Shown piece after piece: positions 26,023-37,184 of a stretch of 64,000 nucleotides of DNA. The stretch's first letter is position 1. The number at the start of each line of letters is the position of its first letter. The notes beneath the pieces are model-generated. The model had not been told where the DNA came from and ran no database searches. It saw only the letters and a list, made by a program, of their open reading frames with translations. This DNA is from Laetiporus sulphureus 93-53 (taxonomy: Eukaryota; Basidiomycota; Agaricomycetes; Polyporales; Laetiporaceae). The stretch spans positions 436,310 to 500,309 of the forward strand of contig NW_024468510.1 in the NCBI RefSeq assembly GCF_001632365.1, in the 5' to 3' direction. The translations under genes and the position numbers were made by a program.

Positions 26023-26880
26023 AGGCTCCTCCACAGCCTTTCTTCGGGAGTTAAGGGGGGCCTTCATACTAAGGGTGGGATTTTGTGCCACATCTGCCGC
26101 CACACCTCAGCCACATTTTCATACTCCGAATCAATTCGAACTCCACAATTTTAATCGCCCCCCACTCCCTACGACGGCTGCAAGAAAACATCTGTAAACA
26201 GCGGAGCCCGGGAGTGAGTTTCCCCAATCAGGCAGTCCCATCTATTATTATATAAGCGCCCTGTCTCGTATTTTCTTTGAATATGTTATGCTGTGGTGAT
26301 GCTCATGGCCCCACCATCTTATTATTGCATGTGTTTCACCAAAATCATACATCTGTATCTGTACTCCATCTTCTGGGAACAGCAATGCCATCCAGATGTC
26401 AGTGACTTGCCTGAAGCAGTCAGAGCCATGGCAATGACATCCTTCTTGCCCTTCAGTAATTTCCATGCTACTTGCGCTTACCAGAGGCATGGATTGTCAC
26501 TGAGCCTGCTGAAGATCTTCTTCCTGATCTCTTCTGGGGGCAGCAGTGCAGCATATTGTGGAGATGTGGTGATCATAGAATCAGAATAAGGCACTTCAGC
26601 ACCTGAACAAAACATATTTGCCACATTAATCCTAATCTAATTCTACAATCTCCGGCAAGTGCCACTACTATATGGAGGAATATGATGCGATCACTCCGTT
26701 ATTTACAGATGTTTTCTTGCAGCCATCGTAGGGTGTTGGGGACAGTTAAGATTGTGGAGTTTCAAAACTGTGTGATCGCATCATGATCAAACACATGGTA
26801 GTGATCGAAACGTGGCACAAAATCCCACCCTTAGTATTAAGGCCCCCCTTAATGCCCGAAGAAAGGCTGTGGAGGAGCCT
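26023..26880. mobile_element. Palindromic-ended insert inside the hAT-like element
   Basis: An 858-bp segment with inverted repeats of about 190 bp at its ends (tip AGGCTCCTCCACAGCC). The arms remain close in sequence up to a shared block ending CAAGAAAACATCTGTAAA (near 26193 on the left and 26707 on the right). The immediate flanks CCGGGACC and CCAGGACC match in 7 of 8 positions and could be an eroded 8-bp target duplication if the left tip is taken one or two bases further out. The centre holds a helicase-like fragment on the minus strand. Inferred to be a foldback or MITE-like transposon that captured a piece of a gene. Confidence 0.65.
26351..26585 (-). pseudogene. RecQ/DEAD-type helicase N-terminal fragment
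   Basis: Reading the minus strand gives SPQYAALLPPEEIRKKIFSR, then a QAQVAWKLLKGKKDVI block, then ALTASGKSLT, then WMALLFPEDGVQ. This resembles the Q-motif and Walker A region of RecQ-like DEAD helicases (G-x-G-K-S/T), which are abundant in basidiomycete genomes. Here the Walker A glycine is replaced (TASGKS). A TAA interrupts the frame between LW and AQ, and a one-base deletion lies after SLT. Only about 75 codons remain, so this cannot encode an enzyme. The alternative is a chance resemblance, but the run of helicase-like order makes this less likely. Confidence 0.5.
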
Positions 26881-27222
26881 GCCAGGACCTTTGAGTTTCT
26901 GTCTGGACTTTTGACCAGCGACTTTTGACCGGCCTTTCGGCGGCCCACCTTTTTGGTTCTGCTTGTACATATCTGGTCTGTGGCTTAAAGTTACCGAGCA
27001 ATGAGACAAAGTTGACTAGCTCCCCCAAATTGTCTCCATCTGCCCTCTGCTTTGGCAGTAATGTCAATATGCCATCCATGCTACTCTACACCAAAAATGA
27101 GGGGAATGTGCTGAGTAGTGGGTTCACCAGCTTCCAATCTCATTGAATTTTATGTGGGTGTGAAACTGAAACCTCACAATCTATGATTTTTCATGCTTCT
27201 GTATCTGCATTAGGCTACCAAT

Positions 27223-27882
27223 TGTCACGGCATGCTGATGACAAAGATAGACAACCAAATAAAGAGTCCCCTTGAGGGTCTTCTGGCTGAGAGCCTACAG
27301 CGACGAGCTGTGGCGATACGACGTGCCCACTGACGAGGCCGAGTCACTAATCACAAAGTAAGACTTACTGGTGAGGCGAGGGACGCTATCACAATGAAGA
27401 GGATAATACTAGATATATAGCATGCTGAGAGTGTCTGGTAAGACCCCTCTGTGATGGTAGTGGAGGACGAAGGAGAATAAGACTGAGGTCTCCTCCTCGT
27501 CTCACTGGTCCTTATATACATGATTGTCTGGCTACTGTACAGTACTATATAAGTGAGTCACACGCTATTCTACTGGTTAGTGCTACAATCATACGACATG
27601 TTCCAATTATTATGATTGGCTGCCTAATAATAACTCACAGAGACGGAGCTCCTCTTGAGCATGCAATATGGCGTCATGGCAATTGTGACATATGACGCCA
27701 TGCCGAGGAGTTCGGTGTCACGTGACAATGCTGAGGGAGATCTGAGGTCATGTGACTAGATGCCTCGTTATCTTATCTCATTAGGTCACGTGACTTCTTG
27801 TGCGATTGAGAAATGATGAAAAATGATATGCTTCTTAATAGCATTTGTTCCTATAATGACTTGTCAGGTAAAAACCGTGACA
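27223..27882 (-). repeat. 3' LTR of the minus-strand gypsy element
   Basis: A 660-bp LTR beginning TGTCACGG and ending CCGTGACA, next to the polypurine tract on its inner side (27883-27896, read as AGAAGGGGGTGA on the minus strand). The left target duplication CCAAT lies at 27218-27222. It contains several CACGTG-bearing GTCACGTGAC palindromes in the part equivalent to U3. Confidence 0.92.
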
Positions 27883-27900
27883 TCACCCCCTTCTCAAGGT

Positions 27901-30900
27901 TCATCGTCCCGATGAGCCAAAGCCTTTGGTGCCTCGTATGGTTCACTTTGCGAGTGAACTGTCTGTCTCTGAAATGACTCCTGGGGTGTAGCGTTCACAT
28001 ATGAGTTGGGCGACACGATCGCCTGTCCTGACCTCGAATGATGTGCTGGTCGTGTTGACAAGTAGCACCTTTATTTTCCCTGTGTAATTTGGGTCAATTA
28101 CCCCCTGCTGCGACATCAATTCCTTTGAGGGTTAGCCCGCTTCGGGGGGCCACTCGAATGTATGTCCACTTTGGGGGTTCCACTGCAAGTCCAGTGCCAA
28201 TGAGCATTCTGGAATGTGGAGGAATGTCTATGTCTTGTATGGACTTGACATCCCACCCTACAGCTTCTGCAGATCCCTTGTAGGGTGCTTGGACATTCAG
28301 ATGAGTACGGAAAAAGACCATGAATTCGTCAGGGTGGTCGGCTAGGGCAATTTTGTGTCCTTTGCGTGTTCGCGGCGTGGCTCTTGGAGCGTCTGGGTGT
28401 GTTTTATGGAATTCCTCTACTTTGTCTTTGACATTCGTGAGGTTTTCCAGGGGTTTCCAAGTATTATCGCTGTGGTCATAGTCTGACCATTTGACCAGAT
28501 ACTGGGTTTTGTTGTACCTGACTCTAGAGTCCAGGATGTCCTCCACGTCCCATTCTTCCTCTCCGTCTATGATGACTGGGGGGTTAGGGGGAGGTACTCA
28601 TCCGGGGATAGAGTCCTGATAAAACATCATAAGCTTAGAAGCGTGAAACACTGGATGTAGCTTCATGTCCGCTGGTAGTTGCAGTTTGAATGATACAGTT
28701 CCAATTTTCTCGAGGATTTTGAAAGGTCCATAGTTCTGAGTCACAAGCTTCTGGCTTTTGACCTTTACATGAAGATCTTTTCCTCGAATGAGCACTTCAT
28801 CTCCTACTTTGAAAGGGATGTCCTGCTTCTTGAGATTGAAATACCACTTCATTCTTTCTGCTGCTAATGACAGAGTGGCATGAGCTTGTTCCTGTGCTTG
28901 ATTGCGGTTATGGAATAGGTGTTCCAGGGATGGATGCTGTATCCCTTCCAGTACATCTGGTGCCATGTGGGGGTGTTGACCATGCTCAATGAAAAACGGG
29001 AATAGACCTGTCGATTCTGATGCTTGGTTGTTGTATGCAAATTCTGCTGTGGGCAGTAGTGTGGCCCAGTCAGTTTGTCAGTAGTTGCAGTACATGCGTA
29101 GATATTGCTTCAGAATTTGATTGACACATTCAGTCTGTCCGTCCATTTCAGGGTGATAAGCTGTAGACATCGTAGATTTGATATGAAGTTTCTGACAGAA
29201 CTCCTGGAATAATTTGGCTGAGAACTGTGTGCCTCGATCAGATATGATTTGCCGTGGAATCCCATGGAGTTTGAATACTTCAGTGTAGAAAATCGACGCT
29301 ACTTGAGATGCTGTCACCATGTCGTCTACTGGGTAGAAGTGTGCATGTTTGGTGAACCTGTCGACGACTACCAGAATGGCAGTCTTCTTTTCTCCCCTAT
29401 GGTCTGGGCTTGGCGGTAACTGTGTAATCAGGTCACAGGTCACCATTTCCCAAGGCCCTTCTGGTACTGGGTTAGGTTGTAACAGTCCGTAAGGCTTTTG
29501 CTTGCTTGTCTTGTTTCTCTGACAGGTTACGCAGCCTTGGACGTACTTCTTAACATCAATGGTGAGCCCTGGCCACCAGTAATTCCTGCTGATCAGTTCT
29601 TGAGTCTTCCATCATCTGGGGTGTCCGATCGTGGAGATGTCATGGTGCAACTTGATCAGCTCATTCCGCAGCATAGAGTTCTTTAGAACATAGACCTTTC
29701 CTCTTCTAAGCAGCAATCCATGCTCAAAGTTCCACTCTTGGAGGTCTTTTCTGAACTCTCGCTTGCCAGTTTTTAGTAGGTGCTGGTAACCTTTGATCAT
29801 TTCATCGTCTTGTAGTGCCGATTTCACTCTTTCTAGAAGTTTTGCATTGTCAACTTCGGAGGAATGAGTGGCTGAGATTGCATGGATGGCAAAATATTCA
29901 GGCCGAAGTAAAGTTTGCCCTGAATTGTCATTGCTCACCCCCTTCTCATGATCTGGCCTCCTGGACAGAGGATCGGCACGCATCATCATCTTTCCGAGAT
30001 GGTGATGGAGAATAAAGTTGAAACGTGTAAGGTAAAGTGACCATCAAGCTTGTCGTCTGGTCAATGTCTGAGCTTGTCAGAAATAGGTAAGATTGAGGTG
30101 ATCTGACCATATCCAACCAGGTGAGGATGTCCTTCGAAGTACTGCCAGTATTCTTCCAATGCCCGAATGATAGCAAGCATCTCCTTGTCGTAAATCTTGT
30201 AGTTTCACTCGTGTTCATTGAGTGACTTGGAGTAATAAGCAACAGGATGCCAAAGTTCATCTTCTCCCAACTATTCAAGGACTGCACCTGTGGCAAAGTC
30301 CGAGGTGTCTGTCTCTAGTCTAAAGGGACGAATCACGTTGGGGAGTGCTAGAATCGGGGCAGAAGTGAACGCAGTCTTGAGGGCCTCAAACGCCTTTTGT
30401 TGAGGTTCTTCCTATTTCCATTGAGCATCTTTACGTGTTAGTAGAGTCAAGGGTCGGGTCATCGAGCTGAAGTTCTTGATGAATCGTCGATAGAAATTTG
30501 CCAAACCAAGGAATGCTTGTACTTGCTTTACCTTGGTGGGCACCGGCCATTTGAGCACACCATCGACCTTCTCTGAGTCCATCTGTATTGACCCTTTTGA
30601 GATTATAAGTCCGAGAAACTTGACAAAAGTGGTTGCAAAGTGACACTTTTCTGGTTTCATGAACAGGTCGTTATCTCTGAGTCATTGTAGGACTTCTTTG
30701 GTTAGACGGTTGTGTTCTTCCTGGTTATCCATAAAGATGATGATGTCATCTATATAAACTGCCACCTTTCCAGTGTGAATGAGATCACCTAAGACGTCGT
30801 TCATCATGGCCTGGAAAGTGCTAGGGGCATTACAGAATCTGAAGTACATCACAGTAAATCCAAATAGTCCTCTGTGGGTAATGAATGCTGCTTTTTCCTC

Positions 30901-32040
30901 ATCTCCCTTGTAAAGGCGTACATTGTTGTACCCTCATCTCAGATCTAGTGTAGTGAATATGCTAGCCCTTGAGAATCCATCAATGAGATCGTTGATTCGC
31001 GGGAGTGGGAATTTGTTCTTTTTCGTGATGCTATTTAGAGCCCTGTAGTCTTGGACAAGTCTAAAAGAGCCATCCTTCTTTTTGACGAAAAATACCGGAG
31101 TGGCATAAGGGGATTTAGACGGTCGAATGTAGCCTTTGGCTTGTTCACCGTCAATCCATTCGTCGAGCGAGTTCTTCTCTCGTAAAGACATAGGGTATAC
31201 TTTTGCCAGTCTCGGGGTTGCCGTGTCTGGGACAAGATCAATTGCGTGATCATAGGGCTTACGCGTCAGCATTCTTTCTGAGCTCTTCTTCGAGAACACA
31301 TCTCCGAATTGATGAAATTCTGAAGGGATGAATTTGGACCAATATTCTTTGTCCTGTGTCTCTTCTGCCGGCTGTTCTACCAAATGCTCCTTTACCTTCT
31401 TGCTTATGCCTAGGATGTCGTGCACCATGTTATGAAGATCCTGGTCTTGCAAGGCTATCCAGTTGATGAACCTGTCTTCCTGATCCCACCCGTCATCCTG
31501 ATGTACGTGGGGAAGAATTGCTTCATCTTCAAGTCGAGGTTGCGATAGAAGGTTGACTTCTTCTTCGCTTACTCTGACTTGTTGCTTCCTCATGTGCCTG
31601 CATCTTGAGAATGTGACCTCTCTATGTTCCCAGTCAACTCGGGGATTATGTTCTTGTAAGAACTTCATGCCAAGGATCATTGATATGCGTCCGAGGTTTG
31701 TGACGAGCAAACTCTCGGTTGATCGGTGCCCCCCGATTAAGATGCTTGTGACTACATGATGAGTAATTGCACCACCCTTGTTGGGACTGGCGTCTGTGTT
31801 GAGGATTCTGATTTCGTGGTTTAGAGGTATCATCTTAAACCTGTGCTTCTCAGCGAATCTCTGATCGATATAGCAAGAGAATGCTCAAGAATCCAGTAAT
31901 GCCGTTGTCTAGATTTCCCGTGATATGAATTTTATCGGCAATTCGATCGAATGTTTAGAAAAACCCGCGGATGCAATATATAAATGGTCGCTAGGTACAT
32001 TCGTTCTCACAGTACTAATACAATTGTCCCGAAGTGTAGT
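27901..32040 (-). pseudogene. Pol remnant of the minus-strand gypsy copy (PR-RT-RH-IN-chromo-dUTPase)
   Basis: Fragments in several frames align with the better-preserved plus copy. Protease and the start of reverse transcriptase are at 30934-31833, with [16 protein letters not shown] and [18 protein letters not shown]. Reverse transcriptase and RNase H follow around 29950-30934, and integrase at 28598-29700 (SDRGTQF, HPEMDGQTE). The chromodomain and first half of the dUTPase-like domain are at 28094-28546. Visible lesions include TGA at 30682-30684 (the same codon as in the plus copy), a one-base insertion between dUTPase motifs 2 and 3, and a stop before the last motif. The frame nominally ends at 27901. 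No functional product is possible. Confidence 0.88.
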
Positions 32041-32051
32041 ACCAGACTCGT

Positions 32052-33801
32052 CTACACTTCGTATTGAAAATCCTCCGAGAATTCATCCAGCTCAATGATT
32101 CTTGCATTGGTGTCCTTAACCGTAGATGTCGATATGGTAGATTCCGTGCCTGCGCTGTGTGCCTTTGCCTTGCCCTTGCCTTTGCTGGACAGTGGAGTAG
32201 TCGAAGTGGTGCTCATCCCACGAAGTGCAGCAATTGCTTGCTCCAATGCCGCAATTTGAGGTGATGTATCTGAGCTACCTTCTTCTTCCACCTGTCGCAC
32301 CTTAGTTGCTTTGCCCTTTCCCTTGTCCTGCCATGGGGTAGATCAGGTTTGAAACCGCTTTCCTTTATATTCCAGCTTTGGGGAAGGGCACTGCTTTCCT
32401 CGTTCATAGGCATGCTTTTCGCAAAACAAACATAGTTTATTTGCCAGCCACCTGTCCTGTTCCGGAGAAAGTTTGTGTGCGATTCGTGCGCTGGTGTCTA
32501 TCGCATTAGGGTTGTTGGGGGCGGCCACCTTGGTTGCCATGGTCTGTCCTGTCAACTTGTTCCCTGAAACTTGCTGAAGATGTTTGATTTCAATCTCCAA
32601 GCAGAACTTTAGATAGTCCATCCAAGTGGTTGGAATCTTCGAGGGGTCCAGAGTCTCTGTTACCGACATGACTGTTTGGATGTGGGTTGACCGTTGTTCC
32701 CTAATTTTGACGATTAGATCTTCGTCAGAGTACCCTGATTCAGGGGCATAGGCCCTGAAATTCTCTGCGAAGGCAATCATCATCTTGTGGCAGATTGCAC
32801 AGTGTGCATCTAGCAAAGATTGTGCTGTGCACTTGAGATCAAGCGTCTTGTATGCCATTTCCAGTTTCCTGGTGTATTCTGCCCATGTCCCAACGTCTTG
32901 TCCGGAGGTGAGCTTGATTGCGTACTCTTTCATGTACAGAGCAGCTCCGCCTTCCAAATGTGCGTTGGCCTGCTGAATTTTGTCCTTGTCGTCGGTGAAG
33001 TGATTGTAATTGAGCCATATTAGAAGGTTGGTGAACCAGGTCTCGAAGTTTTACGACGATTTTCTTCCCAAGTATTTGGGAGGATCTGAGAGCTTGATTC
33101 GGCGGGGCAATTGGCTGGATTGGCCGGCCGGTTGTTGGATACCTTGGGAGGGCACATTGATGATGGCATTGTTGAGTCACGACTCTAAGCCAACGATGTA
33201 CATAAGTAGTGGTCTTTTCCTGAGCCTCCTTCAGGGCGACCATGTTGCTGTAAAGGGCGTCCATCTGACCCTTTACTTCATCCTTGTAGTCTTCGAAGTC
33301 CTTGCAGATTGCTTGGGCTTCGAGCGTCAGACTGTTATTTGACTTGATGAGCCGTTCGTTGTCGGCAGAGAGGGTGCCAATCTGGGTTCTTGCGACTTTC
33401 AGCTGTTCTTTTATTTCCACCGCCATTATTTCGACGTGGATGCGAGCCAGGATCTCTTCTTCCAATGAGGCCACTGTGCGCTCATGACGTTCATCCATCT
33501 TCTGATGTAGCGCTTCATAGAAGCTGATGACATCTCTCATTATGAACGCTCGCACCACGTTCATTGTCCATTCCTTTACATCTCTTGGGATGGTGTTGGG
33601 TGTGGCGACATTGGCAGCTTCCTTGATTGTGTCGTAAGAGACCCCCTGCCATTCCCAAGTCTGGGGTGTGGTGAATTCTGGCAGGGTTGTGGGCGACGGG
33701 TTTCTGACTACCCCTGACACTTTGGGTGTGCTGCTAGTGTGGGGTTCCTCCGCAATGTGTCCTTCTGGGAACGCAACACTGCCAAGGTTGTATTGAGACA
33801 T
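32052..33801 (-). pseudogene. Gag remnant of the minus-strand gypsy copy
   Basis: The frame starts with MSQYNLGSVAFPEGH at 33801 and matches the plus copy through the coiled-coil-like region (LSADNERLIKSNN). It then shifts frame near TTTY (about 33200). Later segments at 32343-32957 (capsid-like core with LEMAYKTLDLK and CLFCEKHAYERGKQC) and 32052-32300 (ending FSEDFQYEV) complete the homology. The codon equivalent to the plus copy's stop at 37950 is still CGC (Arg) here. The protein would form the particle that packages the element RNA. Confidence 0.85.
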
Positions 33802-34037
33802 GGGGATTGATGTTGAAGATAGTGGGAAAGATGAAGCGGACTGTGGGTTCGAAATGATGCACTTTACTGGAGTTGATTATTGGCTCCCAGCAAGTATGCT
33901 AGTTCGATGACACGGTTCCTTCATGCTGCGGCTTCTTCGAGTCTTGCTGGGTGGGGGTGTCTTTGTTCGGGAAAATCTTTGTACCAGTTTATCCAGAAGA
34001 GTTCTTCGTCTTCCTGATATAACCAGGCAAGTCGTTC

Positions 34038-34289
34038 CTAGTAACGATTTTCTATCCACTCGCGAGCTGGATCGATGATCTCGATGTCTGTGACAATGAG
34101 TCGAAAGGGTGTGTGTAAGGTAACTCGGTGTTCGATGTCAACCGGATAGTGGTAAAGTGGGATAGAACGCTCTGATAGTAGGGGTTGATAGATGAAGTAG
34201 CCCGTACACACAAGATGGTGATAAAGGTCAGTTATATAATGCTCGACCACGTAGTTTCTGAATATGAAACTGAGTTGGTACTGAGGCAT
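34038..34289 (-). CDS. Gypsy-family small ORF2, minus copy (unknown function)
   Basis: An 83-aa frame starting MPQYQLSFIFRNY and ending EWIENRY, lying between ORF1 and gag. It aligns to the plus copy's ORF2 at 37185-37487 (shared YQ-x-F, YFIYQPL, LYHY and PFRLI blocks) but is shorter and more diverged at the C-terminus. No known domain is recognised. Conservation across two diverged element copies suggests a real element protein, though it might equally be a conserved leader. Confidence 0.45.
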   Translation of the reverse strand: MPQYQLSFIFRNYVVEHYITDLYHHLVCTGYFIYQPLLSERSIPLYHYPVDIEHRVTLHTPFRLIVTDIEIIDPAREWIENRY

Positions 34290-34327
34290 GAAATTGCTGA
34301 TGCAGTAGTACAAAATTATTACTGGTC

Positions 34328-35107
34328 CTAGTAAGGCCAGTAGCACAACTCCTTCTCGAACCTCACAATGTCTCTCCCTACGCGCTCCTGCTCCTTCTTG
34401 ATGTTCCTCAAAGATATCTTTCCTAGTCCTATGCAAAGCTTGACTGCGATGCGTCTATCGACGAATGTAAAGTCGTCGCCTCGTCCAATCCTCTCGTTCA
34501 AAGCTCCTAGGTGTCGCAGAATGTGATCGCGACACTGGATTTGTGCTTCCGTGAACTTGGCAGTGATATGGGGCTGCTGCAAGACTTTGTACTGCTGAAT
34601 AGTAGCATGTACAGTCAGCGCGATGTTCTCGAGGAGGGTGCCTTTGGGATTTTTGTGGATCCCACGAGGATGATAGTCCTTTGAGAGGGCAAATGCGAGG
34701 ATGGCGGTAGCATCATCGTTAGACCACCAATGAGGTTTGTAAATGGGGACGGATGAGTCAGATGCATTTCTTGAAACAGCTTCGGCCCACAAGCTGACCT
34801 TAGAGCGTAGCTTCTGTAGGTCTGAGCGAGTGTCGTTGGGCTTGGCCCGAAGTAGGTTGCTCGCCGTTAGACGACGAGTGCGGTTGGGATGAGGTTAGTA
34901 CGGATGGTAGCGTCTGTTGGGCGGAACGATACCGTTATGTACTTGAGGTGCCTTACTGGTCAGTGCAGCGCTGTTCCTTTTGAAGGAAGGAAGCGGCTTA
35001 GGTGGTAGAGGCGAGGTGGAATGATATGAGGGAAGTGGTGTGGAAAAAGCCCTGCCCTGGGCGGATGTGTCTCTGGGCGAAAATGCACAGCTACCAGTGT
35101 TAGACAC
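34328..35107 (-). pseudogene. Gypsy-family ORF1, minus copy (unknown function)
   Basis: A frame of about 260 codons just inside the 5' LTR, interrupted by a TAA near 34895 where the plus copy has CAA (Gln). The first part is Ser/Pro-rich (SPRDTSAQGRAFSTPLPSY); the later part is better ordered (YHPRGIHKNPKGTL, FVDRRIAVKLCIGLGKIS, ending CYWPY). It lacks an ATG near its start, as does the plus copy. Function unknown. Confidence 0.5.
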
Positions 35108-35126
35108 TTGGTAGGGGCGTGAAAGG

Positions 35127-35139
35127 TCAGTCTTATTCT
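35127..35139 (-). promoter_or_regulatory. Self-priming primer-binding site, minus copy
   Basis: On the minus strand this reads AGAATAAGACTGA, two bases inside the 5' LTR edge. It is complementary to the LTR stretch at 35393-35405, just downstream of the TATA box, which should be the first bases of the element's transcript. Confidence 0.75.
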
Positions 35140-35141
35140 AA

Positions 35142-35546
35142 TGTCATGGCACGCCGATGACAAAGATAGACAACCAAATAAAGAGTCCCCTTGAGGCTCT
35201 CCTGGCTGAGAGCCTACAGCGACGAGCTGTGGTGATACGACATGCCCACTGACGAGGCCGAGTTGCTAGTTGTGAAGTAAGACTTACTGGCGAGGTGAGG
35301 GGCGCTATCACAATGAAGAGGATGATACTAGATATATAGCACACTGAGAGTGTCTGGTAAGACCCCTCTGTAATGGTAGTGGTGGACGAAGGAGAATAAG
35401 ACTGAGGTCTCCTCCTCGTCTCGCTGGTCCTTATATACATGATTGTCTGGCTACTATACAGTACTACCTAAGCGAGTCACACGCTATCCTACTGGTCAGT
35501 GCTGCAATCGTACGACATGTCCCAATTATCCTGATTGGCTGCCTAA
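35142..35546 (-). repeat. 5' LTR of the minus-strand gypsy copy, first part
   Basis: This is equivalent to 27223-27627 of the intact LTR and is cut off by the assembly gap. The remaining tip of this LTR is at 44216-44399. It forms the left arm of an inverted repeat of about 405 bp with the plus copy's 5' LTR at 35912-36317. Confidence 0.9.
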
Positions 35547-35911
35547 NNNNNNNNNNNNNNNNNNNNNNNNNNNNNNNNNNNNNNNNNNNNNNNNNNNNNN
35601 NNNNNNNNNNNNNNNNNNNNNNNNNNNNNNNNNNNNNNNNNNNNNNNNNNNNNNNNNNNNNNNNNNNNNNNNNNNNNNNNNNNNNNNNNNNNNNNNNNNN
35701 NNNNNNNNNNNNNNNNNNNNNNNNNNNNNNNNNNNNNNNNNNNNNNNNNNNNNNNNNNNNNNNNNNNNNNNNNNNNNNNNNNNNNNNNNNNNNNNNNNNN
35801 NNNNNNNNNNNNNNNNNNNNNNNNNNNNNNNNNNNNNNNNNNNNNNNNNNNNNNNNNNNNNNNNNNNNNNNNNNNNNNNNNNNNNNNNNNNNNNNNNNNN
35901 NNNNNNNNNNN
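35547..35911. other. Assembly gap (365 N)
   Basis: A run of N at the centre of two inverted LTRs. From the intact LTRs I expect about 75 bp of the minus copy's LTR (equivalent to 27628-27702) and about 253 bp of the plus copy's LTR (equivalent to 43557-43809), roughly 330 bp in all, close to the N count. Confidence 0.98.
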
Positions 35912-36317
35912 TTAGGCAGCCAATCAGGATAATTGGGACATGTCGTACGATTGCAGCACTGACCAGTAGGATAGCGTGTGACTCGCTTAGGTAGTACTGT
36001 ATAGTAGCCAGACAATCATGTATATAAGGACCAGCGAGACGAGGAGGAGACCTCAGTCTTATTCTCCTTCGTCCACCACTACCATTACAGAGGGGTCTTA
36101 CCAGACACTCGCAGTGTGCTATACATTCTATTTGCATTCTCATTATCTGTGATAGCGCCCCTCGCCTCGCCAGTAAGTACTACTCCGCGACTAGCAACTA
36201 GGCCTCGTCAGTGGGCACGTCGTATAGCCACAGCTCATCGCTGTCAGCTCTTAGCCAGAAGGCCCTCAAGGGGTTTCTATTTTGGTTGTCTATCTTTGTC
36301 ATCGGCGTGCCATGACA
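35912..36317 (+). repeat. 5' LTR of the plus-strand gypsy copy (start lost in gap)
   Basis: This is equivalent to 43810-44215 of the 3' LTR, with about 14 differences by eye over 406 bp, mostly transitions. It contains the core promoter: TATATAAG at 36021, and 33 bp downstream the sequence TCAGTCTTATTCT (36053-36065), which matches the primer-binding site in complement. A good splice-donor-like GTAAGTAC is also present. It ends CATGACA at 36317. Confidence 0.92.
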
Positions 36318-36319
36318 TT

Positions 36320-36332
36320 AGAATAAGACTGA
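36320..36332 (+). promoter_or_regulatory. Self-priming primer-binding site, plus copy
   Basis: AGAATAAGACTGA lies two bases after the 5' LTR and is the exact reverse complement of 36053-36065, the predicted transcript start in the same LTR. In Tf1-type elements the 5' end of the RNA folds back and primes first-strand synthesis without a tRNA. I see no tRNA-3'-end-like TGG start at this position. Confidence 0.8.
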
Positions 36333-36351
36333 CCTTTTACGCCCCTACCAA

Positions 36352-37146
36352 GTGTCTGACACTGGTAGCCGCGCATTTTCGCCCAGAGATACATCCGCCC
36401 AGGGCAGGGCTTTTTCCACACCACTTCCCTCATACACTTCCTCCGCGTCTCTACCGCCTAAGCCGCTTCCTTCCTTCAAAAGGAACAGCGCTGCACCAAC
36501 CGGTAAAGCGCTCCAAGTACATAACGGTATCGTACCGCCCAACGGACGCTACCACCCGTACCAATGCGATCCCCGTCGCACGCATCGCCTAACCCAGGGG
36601 AATCTGGTCTGAGCAAAGCCACCACAAGCTAGCTCGCAAGGCATTACAGCTGAGCGTCGCCAACAAGAGCGCAAGGTTAGCCTCTGGCTTGAAGGCATTC
36701 CAAAAGATGCGCTTACCCCATTCATTCCTCTTCAACCTATTCATCCCTACACTACATTCCCCGCCATCGATGTCCTTAACTTCGCGCTCTCAAAGAGCTA
36801 CCATCCTCGCGGAATTCACGAGAATCCTAAAGGAACCCTCCCCGAGAACATTGCGCCAACTGTATACGCTACTATTCAGCGATACAAAGTATTACAGCAG
36901 CCTCACATCACTGCCAAGTTCACAGAGGAACAGTTGAAGTGCCGAGATCGAATTCTCTGACACTTATCCGTCATAAACGATCGCATCGGAGCAGGGCACG
37001 ATTTCACATTCGTCGATAGGCGCATCGCTATTAAGCTTTGCGTAGGACTAGGGAAGATTTCCTTCAAGGGAATCAACAAGGAGCAGGAGCGCGTAGGCAA
37101 GGAGATAGTAAAGTTCGAGAAGGAGTCGTGCTACTGGCCTTATTAG
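36352..37146 (+). pseudogene. Gypsy-family ORF1, plus copy (unknown function, two TGA stops)
   Basis: A 265-codon frame (GTG at 36352 to TAG at 37144-37146) broken by TGA at 36610-36612 and 36958-36960. At the second site the minus copy has CGA (Arg); the first is CGG there. The sequence begins Ser/Pro-rich (SPRDTSAQGRAFSTPLPSY) and later contains NGIVPPNGRYHPY, YHPRGIHENPKGTL, VLQQPHITAKFTEEQ, FVDRRIAIKLCVGLGKIS and the end CYWPY. There is no ATG in the conserved first part in either copy, so initiation is unclear: non-AUG start, splicing from the LTR, or a non-translated conserved frame. No known domain recognised. Confidence 0.5.
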
Positions 37147-37184
37147 AACCAGTAATATTCTTTGTATCATCACGAAGTAGTTTT

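Noticed and set aside
35443..36143. Long open frames across the N run
   Set aside because: They exist only because undetermined bases are translated as X; the flanks are LTR sequence.
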